From: Hyposmocoma kahamanoa
Lineage: Eukaryota; Arthropoda; Insecta; Lepidoptera; Cosmopterigidae
Direction: 5' to 3'
Length of the DNA stretch: 64,000 nt
Assembly (NCBI RefSeq): GCF_003589595.1
Contig: NW_020654289.1
Coordinates: forward strand, 2,838,334-2,902,333
Each line of letters opens with the position of its first letter. Within the stretch, counting starts at the first letter, position 1. Position numbers and translations under genes: made by a program. Shown piece by piece: positions 45,596-56,822 of the stretch. The notes beneath the pieces were generated by a model. It searched no databases. It was not told the origin of the DNA and saw only the letters and a program-made list of their open reading frames with translations.

Positions 45596-46779
45596 TTCAA
45601 GTAAATGTTTGGCTTAAAGTAACTATTTGACTTAAAAGTAGACAAAAATGAGAGCGACAATAATGATATTTGGATACATTTTTTCAAGTGTGTAAAATAT
45701 GCTGGACCGTTGTAAAAGTGCATGGATTTTAAAGTTCCTTTGTCTGATTGATGTACAATAAAGTTTATAAAACTATTACTTAATACTTATTTAGATAGAT
45801 TGCTTTACATAAATGAGAACGATTTAGTCACTAGCGCTGACATTGGTATTTATGTCGATTATTTGCTAAAACGGAGATGCACAGGTTACTTCACTGTGTA
45901 CATTCCAATTCGACAGGAGCCCCTTCTCACGTATGGGAAGGGTGAAGGTGATGCGGTATTAACTTTTGTTATTAGGAGGCTTTTAGTTGAAGTGACACTA
46001 ATGATAAGAAAAATTGAAACACATTTTGTATTACCAAGATAACATGTTTGTTTATAATAAATTGGAAAGTTACGGTATTCATTCCACGTGAAAGTTATTA
46101 GAGTTTATTCTCAATGGGAAATATTGCGATTTCAACGAGTGTTTAATTTTTTTTCTTAAACTTAGGGCGACGTGGAACCGGCTCCCATGAATGAGAAATT
46201 GCCCACTTTTTTAATTTTTATTTATTACTGTGACGTAGTATAGTAGTCTTTTTATGTGAACACAGACTAAGTAAGCAAGCAATCATATTAAATAAATAAT
46301 GCTTAGCACTCATATATTACAATAAAAGTTATTGAAAGGGACACATTTTTGGAGGTTATCTGAAAACGACCCATGATTGATTATCTGCCACTGGTTATAC
46401 AGGTGTGGTATAGGTGTACTTTTTTAAACTATTTTGTCATTTTCCCTAAAAATATTTTTCAGTTACGTCACATTATTATTGAGGGTAGTTTTTTTCTATT
46501 ATAATAAGGCACTTTAAATGTAATTTTATATGTTTACATTTACACGATTTTTATTTACTGACTTGATAACATAATTACAATATACATATTGGTACATGTA
46601 ATATTTTAACTATCATTATGAATAGGTGGAGTAATTATCAAAACCAAACTTACAAAAGAAGCTATGTTACAAAAAAAAATTTTTCTTCGCACCCACTCAT
46701 AGGCATCTCACTAGGGTTCTAATATACTGAAGAACTGTAACGAACAATATTTATTTGAGTGTTAGTGTTTAGATAAAAA

Positions 46780-47249
46780 CCACCGAGTATATAACCAGAA
46801 ATAGAGACGAAATGTCACTTAATTTGTTTGAAAATTATTCTGCCATATCATTACTGTGACAACTGCGCTCCGATTGGCCAGCCCGAATTCGAAACAATTA
46901 ACAGGTGTCGTCAATTGTTTTACTTCAATGGACGAAAATTGCAAAATTATATATTTCATATTTAATTACCGATGAAATGTGATTCCATTTGTTTTGTAAT
47001 TAGATGTTTTGCTGTTTTTCCTCACACAACCGAATGGAGCAGCACGCCATTGTTAGAATGATTTTCTTTATTACAATAAATACAGAATATATTTGGAATA
47101 TACGGAGACGTACACACAGGTCAGTTGTTGGCACTGTCTATATTTCAGTGCAAACGAGATTTGATATTTATAAGTGATGTATCACTGATGAGTTACCGGG
47201 AATATACGCCCCCTATTTCGTCTCTATTTCTGGTTATATACTCGATGGT
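46780..47249. mobile_element. MITE with TIRs of about 35 bp
   Basis: Left ACCACCGAGTATATAACCAG AAATAGAGACGAAAT, right its near-perfect complement ending CTCGATGGT. The right half recurs at 1-169 and a small left piece inverted at 33255-33295. A clear TSD could not be fixed by eye. Confidence 0.85.
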
Positions 47250-47419
47250 AAACACCAAAAAACTTTTTAGTACCAATTCGCTTTTCATAAATTTCGTCAA
47301 GCTATTTTGAAATATTTATCAACAACGCAGATATTTTTAAGACTCTCCGAAAATAGTACATAAACATTTGTCTTTCAATATAGATCGTCGTGTGCTTGGC
47401 GGGAACTGACTCGCTTAAC

Positions 47420-47530
47420 CATAACAGCTGCAACGAAAGTTAGAATTTTAAATCGCAAAAATCTGAGGGGCAAACTCACAGCGATCGTCACCCTGAGACT
47501 TAAAATTGGCAAGGCTCCAGTCTCCTCTAA
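47420..47530 (+). repeat. Repeat family B fragment
   Basis: CCATAACAGCTGCAACG..AATCGCAAAAATCTGAGGGG matches the middle of B. Confidence 0.55.
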
Positions 47531-48079
47531 TTAACTAAGGCGATGAATGCGCCGTAAATCAAATTCAAAGTCAAAGAATCACTTAGTCCATAGGTAAAAT
47601 AAATTTACACTTGAAAACGTCATATTTAAGCTACTGCTCGTTCACTACGCAGACTTCATTGAGAAGAACGAGTAAGAAACTCTACGGATTGCTCTTTCTC
47701 AAATAAACTTAAATGCTATGGACTATGCATTGAATCAAATTAGCGTGGAATCGAGAGTCATGTCGTCTGTCCATTCATTTTTATCTAACACTTAGTCTTA
47801 ATATTATTATTAATAAAAAAAAATATTTTTAGTGTAGTTTTTAATTTTAGGAAACGGTAATCTTAATATATGTTCCGGAATTTTATTGCTAAAACGTATA
47901 TAGTTCCCCATAAAACAGTTGTTTACCTTGATTAAACGAAATCGTGGTACCATGATTTTGGACTTAGCTCTAAGGTTAATATTATGAATATCTTCTTTCT
48001 TATTGAAATTATGTATATTTTTACGAGCATATAAAATATTTGAGTAAATGTTCTGTGATGCCACAGTCATGATACCAGT

Positions 48080-49503
48080 GGGAGTCGTGTTCAATGTGCG
48101 ATCGGAAACGGACGCGCTGCACTACTTTGTGAGAATTATTTTAATTCGCGATTTTGCGCGGCTTAGGCTGCTGCATGTACGTAAGTGACAATGTGTTCCC
48201 AACAACTCATTGTCAATGAGTTTCTGGCATTCGTGCAGAATGCCATCGACACAATGGATGAAGTCAGCATCGAGCAGATCTGCAAATCTAATTTCAACGA
48301 AGATGAGATTTGCAGTGGCAAGATGCTGCTGTTCCAGAGCTGCGGCAAAGCGCAGCAGATGCCATCTCGTCGGAGGGATGGAGGCTTGAAGAGTGTCCAG
48401 GATGTTACTGCATTCTTGAAGAATACCGATCCGGACGACGTGCCTACTTTCGTGGCGAAGGAGCTGCACAAGTTGCCTCCGGTCACCTTTGACCACGTCG
48501 ACGTCACCAGGCTGTTAAAGGACATCACGTCCTTGAAGTCGAGTTTGGCTGAAGTTCAGTCAAAATTGGAGGCGTCGGATAACTCCATAAGTGAGCTACG
48601 TGCCGAAGTTGCGTTGTTACGCAACCCCGCTTCGGTATGTAGGTCACCGACAGTCTCCTACGTCAACACGCGTCGCGGGGCGCGAAAAGCATCCGTCGGC
48701 AGTATTGAGTCGGCTCGTATGTCGCCGGTCATTGCTGTTGTCAATGCACCGTGCCCCCCTGCCCGCCCCTCCGCCTCGGAGGTTACGTCACCCGTATGCA
48801 CGTCATCGCCCGGGCGTGCATACGCCGCTGTTGCCGCGACTATTAGCAGCGGAACCGCGACTTCAAAACCCGAGTTGCGGAAAACTGCAAAGGGCGGTAG
48901 TAAACCCCGAATGCCTGTCTCTGGAATCGCAGGTGCCAAATCTCAGAGGCAGACCGACAGGTGCGACGAGGACGGCTTCACAAAGGTGGAGAAGAGAAGA
49001 AAGAAACCCACCAGCCGAAATCTATGTGGCACAGCTCTAACGGGACAGAACTTCTTGCTTCGTGCGGCCATACCGACGACGCAGTTGTACCTGTCTCGAC
49101 TGCATTACTCCACGAAGTCTGAGGATATAGTGGAGTATATCCGGTTGAAAGCCCAATTCACCCTGAGGGTCGAACGTTTGGAGTCTCGCCACAACGTTAA
49201 CTTTAATTCGTTTGTGGTGAGGGTCCCAACGGCCCATCTGTCGACCTTCATGCAGGTAGAGTTTTGGCCGAAGGGTGTCAGGTTCCGGCGGTTCAGAGGA
49301 ACGATACATGACACTTGTTTGCGTCGCACGTCGCCGAATAGTAATTCGTGTAAATAGTTAATATTTTATATGTATGTTAGTTTGTAAGGTATGTATCAAT
49401 AATAATAATAATATGTATGTTAGTCTGTAAGGTATTTGTTATATGGGCCTTAGTTGCCTGAAATAAATGAATAAATAAATAAATAAATAAAAAAAATAAA
49501 AAA
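48080..49503 (+). mobile_element. Gag-like retroelement inserted in the LINE
   Basis: The insert breaks the LINE between GATACCAGT and TTTCCTTAAAC, sites that are adjacent in the copy at 1970. It carries one ORF (48191-49357), a short 3' UTR (..TAAGGTATTTGTTATATGGG..GCCTGAAATAAATGA) and an (AATA)n tail, i.e. it looks like a retroposed polyadenylated unit. At most a 3-bp AGT duplication is visible at the junctions. The same 3' end occurs alone at about 37545-37630 and a 5'-truncated copy at 55440-55860. Confidence 0.8.
48191..49357 (+). CDS. Intact gag-like/ORF1-like protein, 388 codons
   Basis: The ATG at 48191 is used because the open frame's earlier start codon (48185) is GTG. N-terminal domain: VNEFLAFVQNAIDTMDEVSI, EQICKSNFNEDEI, then a conserved FVAKELHKLPPVTFDHVDVT block. 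A coiled coil follows (about residues 108-150: LLKDITSLKSSLAEVQSKLE..), then a long Ser/Pro/Arg-rich basic linker and a C-terminal domain LYLSRLHYSTKSEDIVEYIR..HNVNFNSFVVRVP..FWPKGVRFRRFRG. That end resembles the RNA-binding-like domain that closes many insect gag-like ORF1 proteins. The frame is open throughout and GC-richer than its surroundings, so insertion is recent. No RT is attached, so mobilisation would be in trans. Such ORFs are often mis-annotated as host genes. Confidence 0.8.
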   Translation: MCSQQLIVNEFLAFVQNAIDTMDEVSIEQICKSNFNEDEICSGKMLLFQSCGKAQQMPSRRRDGGLKSVQDVTAFLKNTDPDDVPTFVAKELHKLPPVTFDHVDVTRLLKDITSLKSSLAEVQSKLEASDNSISELRAEVALLRNPASVCRSPTVSYVNTRRGARKASVGSIESARMSPVIAVVNAPCPPARPSASEVTSPVCTSSPGRAYAAVAATISSGTATSKPELRKTAKGGSKPRMPVSGIAGAKSQRQTDRCDEDGFTKVEKRRKKPTSRNLCGTALTGQNFLLRAAIPTTQLYLSRLHYSTKSEDIVEYIRLKAQFTLRVERLESRHNVNFNSFVVRVPTAHLSTFMQVEFWPKGVRFRRFRGTIHDTCLRRTSPNSNSCK

Positions 49504-50208
49504 GTTTCCTTAAACTTTTCTCTGAGAGAAACCCGAGAACCTAAATGGTACACAGAACGAATCGCTCGTTTTTGCAATACAAATATGGTTTGAATGCCTG
49601 CCGTTTTGAGCCACATGAGAATCCTGTAGGGCATTATACTATGGAAGTAACTAATGTAAACTAGCCTAGCAGTACTAACATCGGTAAGCTCACATATTCT
49701 GCGGGCTGTGCATGCAGCGGAGCTTAATCTGCTATCCAGAGAAGATATATGTGGAAACCATTGAAGTTTACAATCTAAGGTGACTCCCAAGAAGACTGTT
49801 TTACTAACAAGGTCTAACTTTTCTTCGCTTATTTCTGTTTGGACTAGTCAATGGACTAGTTAGACAAAGTGACTAGTTAGACTAACTACGTTAGGTAATT
49901 CAAATTTATCATACTTTGCCTTCTTGGCATTAAGCAATAAATTGTTAGCATTAAACCAATAACCAGTAAGGTGGTCATAGTTAACGTCACGTCTGTGTGT
50001 TTTAAAAATCAATGATGTGCCGTCAGCAAAAAATACTATTTCGCAATGGTCCTTAACAAAGAATGGCAGATCATTAATGTAAATAAGAAACAAGAAAGGT
50101 CCAAGTATTGAGCCCTTTCGGAACACCCATTTTTACTGGAGAACCCAAAGAAGCCACTCCATTTATGTCTACTATCTGAATTCTATCGTTGAGATATGAC
50201 GCGATAAG

Positions 50209-50520
50209 TTCCAACGCCCTGACTTGCACCTGTTGGTGAAAGGCTCGCGAGCTGCAAACATGTGGTCTGTTCGTCGTGCCGTATTTTTATTGGACCTACA
50301 TGTACTTAACTGCATGCATGCAACAGCGCGTGGAGCGCGTTCGCAGCACATTCTGCCAGATTTGTACGCACCCTTAGAGTTGGGAACTTGACCCGTTTTT
50401 GCAAATGTTGTGAAAGCCTGTAACTTCACCAGCATTCTTACCCTTCATAACCGAAACGCAGTAATACTAACATTACTGCTTGCTACGACAGAAAGCTACT
50501 TAATACATCACAAGCCACGA
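50209..50520 (+). repeat. Repeat mosaic incl. repeat B 3' part
   Basis: Starts at the LINE truncation point. Contains GTAACTTCACCAGCATTCTT..CGCAGTAATACTAACATTAC TG, the terminal part of a B-like SINE, next to an unrelated GCATGCATGCAACAGCGCGT segment. Confidence 0.5.
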
Positions 50521-50824
50521 CGGCTATTTACAAGATACTATAAATACCTGCTTTACTGACGCTAACAAAATGCCTCTCTGGGGCACCCCATAATGCATCT
50601 CCATACAAAAGGCGCATAGAAAGCATAAATTCCTTCCTTTGTCGTTGCAAATCTGAAGACACAATGCCTTCGATAGGTAGAATGCAATTACCATAGATGT
50701 AGCAGTGACGGTGGGTATGTGGTAGTGATAAAGATTAGATATTTGAATAAGCATGGTGATTTGGAAGGTACGCAGCATTGCAAAACATGTTCGGTTCCAC
50801 ATATAACGACTGATAAGATATATA

Positions 50825-51030
50825 GTATCATCATCATCCTATTTATGCGTTCCACTGCTGGGTATGGATCTCCAATGCAGGTTGGGGATTTCACACGTTT
50901 TCCGAGCGGTTTCACATCCCTTTTGCTTCACCGTAAAGTTCATGGTAAATTTCAAATAAGATTTTGTATAAATTTCGAAAAACTCAGAGGAGACGGATTT
51001 AAGTCGACGGTTTCTGCTTGAGGGGCGGCA
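50825..51030 (-). repeat. tRNA-derived SINE family E, body only
   Basis: Inverse of the 55112-55445 body: TTCCACTGCTGGGTATGGAT..AATTTCGAAAAACTCAGAGG. The head with the B-box is replaced by ATTACTACTG-like sequence. Confidence 0.7.
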
Positions 51031-51134
51031 AGTCAAATTATTAGGCTATCGCGGCAGTAATACTACTGATTAATAATAGGCAATTAATTAATGACTAGAT
51101 CTAATCAATAAAACTTTAATTAATAATTTAAAAA

Positions 51135-51285
51135 TGTCAGGCGGCGCATTCGTCAAATTTTTACGCATTAGAGTACGCCGTTGACGAATGCGCCGCGAAC
51201 GTGCTGCATGTGCGCTGCGCGCGCGCTGCACGCATGCTGCATGAGGCGAGAGGGGCGCGAGAGGCGCGCGGACAGCACACGAATA
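51135..51285 (+). other. GC-rich patch with 14-bp inverted repeat
   Basis: GGCGCATTCGTCAA is inverted at TTGACGAATGCGCC, followed by about 85 bp dominated by GCGC/GCATG. Strong contrast with the AT-rich intron. No ORF of note; perhaps a repeat terminus. Confidence 0.5.
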
Positions 51286-51971
51286 GATCGCACAACCTGT
51301 ACTAACCCTAATAATGAACTTTTTAGTAATTTCGAATAAATATTTTACTTATAAAAAAAATCTATTATATGGCAGAGATCATCACATTACAAGAAAAAAA
51401 TATATGATGATTTTTAAACAGCTAAACAGATGTTCATTAAGTACAGCTGGGAACCATTCCGATTCAATCGCCTTCAAATTAAAAAAAAAACAGTTTTCAA
51501 ATAAGTCATCGTATGGGAATCACAATGCCATAGCCAGACTTATGTATAGACATGCACATACACGGTCAATAGAACTAGGTACCCGCTTTGTGCAGCGGGT
51601 GTTGGAAATCACGAGTTTTAAAGTCTATAAATTCATAATACGAACATCCAGGAAGCCGATAATTGCAAAATAAACAAACAATCTGGCTATTTAAAAAAGT
51701 TTCTTTTCCGGTGTCACCTTTTCAACTTTAAATTTGGGCTCATGAACTCTGACCTAAAATGTACCAGTGGACGTAATCATCAGCCATATATCTTTCTCGC
51801 TTGCACCCGTGAGCTGTAAATGTTTCTAACTCAAAACTCTGTACTTACAGCTTGCAATGAATTCATTTTGTGAAAATGTGCCGGTAATATAGGCCTATTT
51901 TCATTGGAGTAAAAAGAACAGGTGCTTAGTATTTTGTATGCGCTTCTTAAGCCAGAATGGGCTGGGTGACA

Positions 51972-53578
51972 TCTCTAGCCTCGTAAGGCCCAAGCTATTT
52001 TCAACCTTCTATTAATTACAACCCAGAGTGCTAAATATAGGTAGGTATAGTAGAGGCCCAGACATTTGGTGTGAGAAAATATCATTATAAAGAAGGTAGT
52101 TTTATTTTTAATATTTTTTGGCATGAACTATATATAAGTAGTTAACTATTAATGTACAAAATATTTGAAAAAGACATGACCTACTTTTAGGACAATGGGT
52201 CTTTTTTTAGTAAAAGTCATGAAAAGTAAAATCGACTATAGCGAGTTAATTGGGGTTATTACTTACTAAACTATATGTATTTTTATATGCACAAATACGC
52301 AAAAATAAATAAAGTAACTTAAAATTAAATTCAAGGCAATAAATCATATTACTAGCGAAAAAAATAATTAAAAATCGCCTATTTTCTAAAACATCACCTG
52401 TATTAAAATTTTGAATAAAAATAGAGGGGGTTTCTTTTATTTTCTGATTTTTTGACTATAATTGCAAAATAAAAAACCCAACAACAACTTAAATATGCTT
52501 TGGCATCATAACATTAAAATCACCTCAAAAATGGGTATTCAATTGTTTCCCAAGAACTTTTATAAGTTTATGAACTCTTTGAAATCAAATATTTATCACA
52601 AAATGCGTTATTAAATAACAAAATTGTATTACTTCATTGTTCATAAGTGCAAAAATGAATAAAAAATGATAAGTTTATTTTGGTCTTACTATTAAAAATC
52701 CTAAAAATTAAATGGAGAAGCACACTATGTAATGAATTGCTTGATCAGTTTTACAATTTGTAAAAAGTTAATGATTACTTTTATTTTTTTTTAGGATTGC
52801 TGATATCAAATTCATAACATTTCTATTCTTTACATAGTTTATGTATCCTTCTTAAATAAAACGCAATGTAGACAAACAAAATTTTAGTTAATTCCCTTCT
52901 TTTTAAATGTTAAATACAAAGAAAAATAATTATAAAGAAAGTAGTGAAGGTTCTCAATCTTCGGCATCGTCAAAATCCTCGAACTCTGACAGGTCCAGGT
53001 CCAGATTGATTTCTGCTTCTATCTCTTTCTCGCTGAGATCTGAAAATAATAGAAAAATACTGAAAAAATGCCCAATGTCCCGCGAAGGAAAATCCACTTT
53101 TAACACTAAAAACCCATGATCCTAAAATTATGACATAAAACTTTTCGAACATTTTGTGCTTCTGTGACATAATATTGCTACGTAATTTTTGAACAATATG
53201 ATAATTATATACGTAAACTTACATTTACAATATAATTTACAATGTGAAACGTAATGATCATAAAAATAAAAAAGGATTTACTTACGTCGATCTTCTGACC
53301 TCGCCATTTTCGTAGCTGACACTTGAAAAATGACAAGTAATTCTTTTTCTAAACGTCAAAATAAACAAATCACGACAATAGTGTTGTTTCGTTTCATGGT
53401 ATTAAAAAAATATTTTGAGGCTTGGCAGTCCGGAACTACAAATAAACAACTTTAAAAATTGTGTCCTAGATTTATGACGCCGGGTCGTTATCCGACGAAA
53501 TTAGAAGATATGTTGGGTCTGAACTACAAGTGACTTGAGGACCTAAATATAAGCCGTTGGGCCTTACGAGGCTAGAGA
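51972..53578. mobile_element. Candidate DNA transposon with 22-bp perfect TIRs
   Basis: TCTCTAGCCTCGTAAGGCCC(AA) at 51972-51993 is perfectly inverted at 53557-53578. The 1.6-kb interior is AT-rich. On its - strand, near the right end, it has a possible 5' coding start (see 52961-53308). No TSD was identified, so the superfamily is open; a piggyBac-like element is one possibility. Confidence 0.6.
52961..53308 (-). CDS. Possible two-exon acidic peptide within the TIR element
   Basis: - strand: ATG (53308) GCGAGGTCAGAAGATCGAC|GTAAGT, acceptor CTATTATTTTCAG, then ATCTCAGCGAGAAAGAG...; spliced frame MARSEDRHLSEKEIEAEINL, DLDLSEFEDFDDAED, stop. Good splice sites and a very acidic, transposase-N-terminus-like composition. 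35 residues only, so this may be the remnant of a transposase first coding part. I cannot name it. Confidence 0.35.
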
Positions 53579-53579
53579 A

Positions 53580-53880
53580 ACGAATTAGGCCGGCGCAGAC
53601 GGAGCAATTTTGATCCTCGAGTTTCGGCAAATGACAACTCGCAAGTATCTGTTTATGACGTTTTCTATATGTATAATTTCATGAAATTGTGCAGACGTAG
53701 CCATTTCTATCGCAAGTTCCTGTGACCGACAACAGTGTTTGATTGCCGAAATCTGTGATTAAATTAATTGTCAATTGCTACAATTAGAAACTTGCAAGTT
53801 TGTACCGGTTATCTGAAATTGCTAATTTCTCCCACTGGCAACCGCAACGTACAATTAGACTCCCTCTCCGTCTCCCGTAG
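53580..53880. repeat. Partial copy of foldback family H
   Basis: GCAGACGGAGCAATTTTGAT, ATGACAACTCGCAAG and GCTACAATTAGAAACTTGCA match 13975-14475, but the second arm is missing. Confidence 0.55.
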
Positions 53881-54191
53881 CATCAGTCTTGCTTTTTGCT
53901 AACGACCATGGATTCCGAAAGCTCTGAGCAAATCAAGTTTGCTAGCATATGCTGTGGTCAGGATCCTCGCCACACAATTGTAGCCATAGTCGATGTATTG
54001 TATTTTAGTTACCATTTACTACATGTAAGTAAGATTTTTCACTTTGAAGTTTTATTGTTTTTTTTGTGTGTGTGGCAAATAAATGGAATTTTGAATTTGG
54101 AAAATAAATACGAAGTAAAATCAAAGTTTGTTATAATTATTAATACAAAGATCGAACACTCAGAAAAAACACTCAGAAAAAATTCCTTCGA

Positions 54192-54441
54192 CTAAAAAGT
54201 CGTTGAAAGACCAAGTACAAAGACACGACGCAAGCACATAGAAAAATTCGTGAGGTCCGTTGGTTCGTTCCGTGGCTTAGTTGGTATAGCGTCTGCCACG
54301 GTATGCAAGAAGACGTCGGTTTGAATCCGACCGGATCGAAGGAATTTTTTCTGAGTGTTTTTTCTGAGTGTTCGATCTTTGTATTAATAATTATAACAAA
54401 CTAGTGGAGTAATTTCACAAAAAATAATTGAATATCAATTC
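54192..54441 (+). repeat. tRNA-derived SINE family D, best copy
   Basis: CTAAAAAGTCGTTGAAAGAC start, A-box GTGGCTTAGTTGGTATAGCG, B-box GGTTTGAATCC, body to ACAAACTAGTGGAGTAATTT. A short duplicated CTGAGTGTTTTTTCTGAGTG is present. An inverted D fragment (54125-54190) abuts its 5' end. Confidence 0.85.
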
Positions 54442-54689
54442 AATAAAAATTTAATTAAAATCAAAGTGTAATGTAAATATGAAAACTTTCTTAGCTCGCC
54501 ATTTTTGCTTATTCGAAGTGAAATCCCTTTTATAAATTTCAATCTTATGCTCTGGCCAGGCAGAGGCGGCCGCGGAAGCGTTCCAGGGGCGGGAATTTAT
54601 AGGCCTGAACATTAGTAGTGACTCTTTTGTGAAGTCGAAGCTATAAAATCTCGACCACCGCAAAAACGAGGCCTGCTCGGTCGGTTTTA

Positions 54690-54875
54690 TATCGGATACA
54701 TTTTGTAGAGTGTGCGTACATAAAGACATTCGTAAGATCTGCTGGTTCGATCCGTAGTTCAGTTGGTAAAAGCGGTAGCCACGTTGACGCAACAGACACT
54801 GGCTCGTATCCAGTCGGATCGAAGAATTTATTCTTTTATCCGCTCGATCTTTGTATGAATAATAATAACAGAATA
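54690..54875 (+). repeat. Diverged SINE D relative
   Basis: GATCTGCTGGTTCGATCCGT AGTTCAGTTGGTAAAAGCGG (A-box) and GGCTCGTATCCAGTCGGATC (B-box region), then a D-like body. Confidence 0.65.
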
Positions 54876-55111
54876 TCAGTGCTTAAATATCAATTGGATC
54901 TCTCGAAGGAGGGAAAGTGCGCCGGTCGTCGACTAGATGAATGGAACGACTCAAAGGAGTCGAATTTCCTCGATTGTTACGACTTTGCGCACACAGATAG
55001 AAGCCAATGTAATTCTATGTAATTGCAACTCGGGACTATCAGGATTGTGACTCATAAAGAACCGACCACAAAGATAGAGAGGGGACCACTACTTTGTGAA
55101 TATTTATTTAA

Positions 55112-55445
55112 AGTATTCTACACAGAAGCCGTGGAAGCCTAATGGTTTGACCTATTGCCTCTCAAACTTCGTTGTGGGTTCGAATCCGGGTTTGCGTGTC
55201 TAAGTTTTCGGAGTCTATGTGCGAAATTTTATTGGAAATTTACCATGAGCTTTTTGGTGACTGAAAACGTCGTGGGGAAACCTGCACGCATCTGCAAAGC
55301 AACTTATGATGTATGTGAATTTCCCAACCCGCATTGGGTCCGCGTGGAACTACAGCCCAAATCCTCTCATTGGGGAAGGAGGCTTATACCCAACAGTGGG
55401 GCTATAATAAAAAGGTGGAACGGAAAAGAAATACACCAGCCGTAA
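55112..55445 (+). repeat. tRNA-derived SINE family E, longest copy
   Basis: Head GGAAGCCTAATGGTTTGACC..GTGGGTTCGAATCCGGG (B-box GGTTCGAATCC). The body has CTAAGTTTTCGGAGTCTATG..GAAAACGTCGTGGGGAAACC..GAATTTCCCAACCCGCATTG. A familiar lepidopteran SINE layout. Confidence 0.85.
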
Positions 55446-55860
55446 CCTTAACCGTAACCTTAGTGGCACTACCCCGGCTGGTCCTAATCATTTACTGCGT
55501 CCAGCGACACTGACAACGTTATTATACGTGTCAAGGCTTCATTATTCCACAGTCCGCGGATATTGTGGAGTGGGGTCATGAGGGTATCATGAGGGTCGAG
55601 CAATTGAGGTCCCGCCACTATGTGAATTTCAATTCATTTGTGGTGAAAGTATCAACTCGACATCTGTCGACCTTCATGAAGGATGACTTTTGGCCGGCTA
55701 CCGGACACCCACATTGCGTCACACGTCGTAGATAGTATAAATAAACAGTAATTAGAGTTTTATTATATTGTTATAATATAATGTTAGTGTATAAGGTATG
55801 TATTTATATGAGTCTTTGAGGTTACAAAGACCCATAAAATAAGGAACATCATCATGCAAA
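55440..55860 (+). mobile_element. 5'-truncated, decayed copy of the gag-like element
   Basis: It joins directly to SINE E and parallels the last third of 48191-49357: GGTCGAGCAATTGAGGTCCC GCCACTATGTGAATTTCAAT TCATTTGTGGTG.. encodes the same HxVNFNSFVVKV motif but with frame changes. Its 3' UTR (GTGTATAAGGTATGTATTTA TATGAGTC) also matches. Confidence 0.75.
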
Positions 55861-56654
55861 ATAAATTATTTACATCTTAATCACTATATTCTTTCTTCTT
55901 ATTATTTAAGAGTCACGAACAATATTCAAGTTTTTTAAATGCGTGTATTTTATTTTTTTAAATATTTCTGAAAAGCATGTAAAGTTTAATGCTGTTTCAA
56001 GTACTACTGGAAATTATATTCACGATAAAAGTATGCGAAAGTTAAATAACAAACTGAAATAGGTGACCTGTAAATTGGTTGTGAAATAAAGGCGTGCGCC
56101 GTAAATCTGTGTGGTTCATTGTAACGTTGTCACGTCGATAGCAGGACAATGGACCGTAAAATATAACCAGGGTTATGGCACTCTAAACTAGAGAATGCTC
56201 TTTATTGAATGCACACGTTCAACTAGTCGGAAATAAATTACAATTTTTAGTGTTTATTTTGTTCAAAATTGAATTTTCCAAGCGCCGTAGTTGAAAAATG
56301 TTGATAAATACATTTTAGTAACAGGGAAGTTTGTGCAAGAGTTTGTCTAGCGAAGTACTGTCATAGGCGGTGCTAAGAACGAAGGGGACGGCCAAGTGGA
56401 TGTTGGAAGACGATGTGTCTTCAGATCCGTCTCAGGAGGATTGGGCGCAGGCACATGCCTCCATAACGAAGGCCTCCGGGCATCGGATGCGGAATCATTC
56501 GGCGCTCTAACGAAGACAGGTCTTCGAGTGTCGAGACCCAATGCACGTCATCCAGACACTCTCAGGTTTTAATCCGTACGCGCCTTAATTCTCGTCTCCC
56601 CGGGCTTAGGTAGGATCCATGAGGATTTCCTATTCTAATGTAAAAAAAAGGAAA

Positions 56655-56822
56655 GTACTGTCACGGTATCTATTTCTGCCACCAAGCAGTACAGTAAGCA
56701 TTGGTCTTGGTGAAACTATAGGCACACGGGACTGGTCAACTTAATACCTCAGGGTGAAGTCTGTAGTGACTGTGCCCCTCAGACAATTGCGATTTAAAGC
56801 TCTGAGTGGCATTGCAATTGTT
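56655..56822 (-). repeat. Repeat family B, minus strand
   Basis: GTACTGTCACGGTATCTATT TCTGCC..GATTTAAAGCTCTGAGTGGC matches the B family. Confidence 0.65.

Larger units (their letters stand above)
47568..50208 (-). mobile_element. LINE (jockey/CR1-like), 5'-truncated, split by insertion 48080-49503
   Basis: - strand. From the 5' side: SYLNDRIQIVDINGVASLGS, then VPKGS-type motif, GPFLFLIYINDLPFFVKD, FADGTSL (RT palm; the usual second Asp of the FADD box is Gly here), then the thumb/C-terminal part (LQKRAIRSVYHLGSRVSLRE) up to 49504. It resumes at 48079 with GIMTVASQNIYSNILYARKN and ends in a CAAAGTC 3' terminus near 47568. The catalytic change and frame problems mark it as inactive. It is a closer, longer relative of 1437-2112, which shows the uninterrupted junction. 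Confidence 0.85.

Noticed and set aside
48122..49329. Long - strand and alternate-frame ORFs over the gag-like gene (90-149 codons)
   Set aside because: Shadow frames of the 388-codon + strand ORF; they lack protein-like motifs.
51314..51673. 119-codon + strand ORF
   Set aside because: Lys/Ser/Arg/His-rich composition from AT-rich DNA, no motif, no splice or promoter context.
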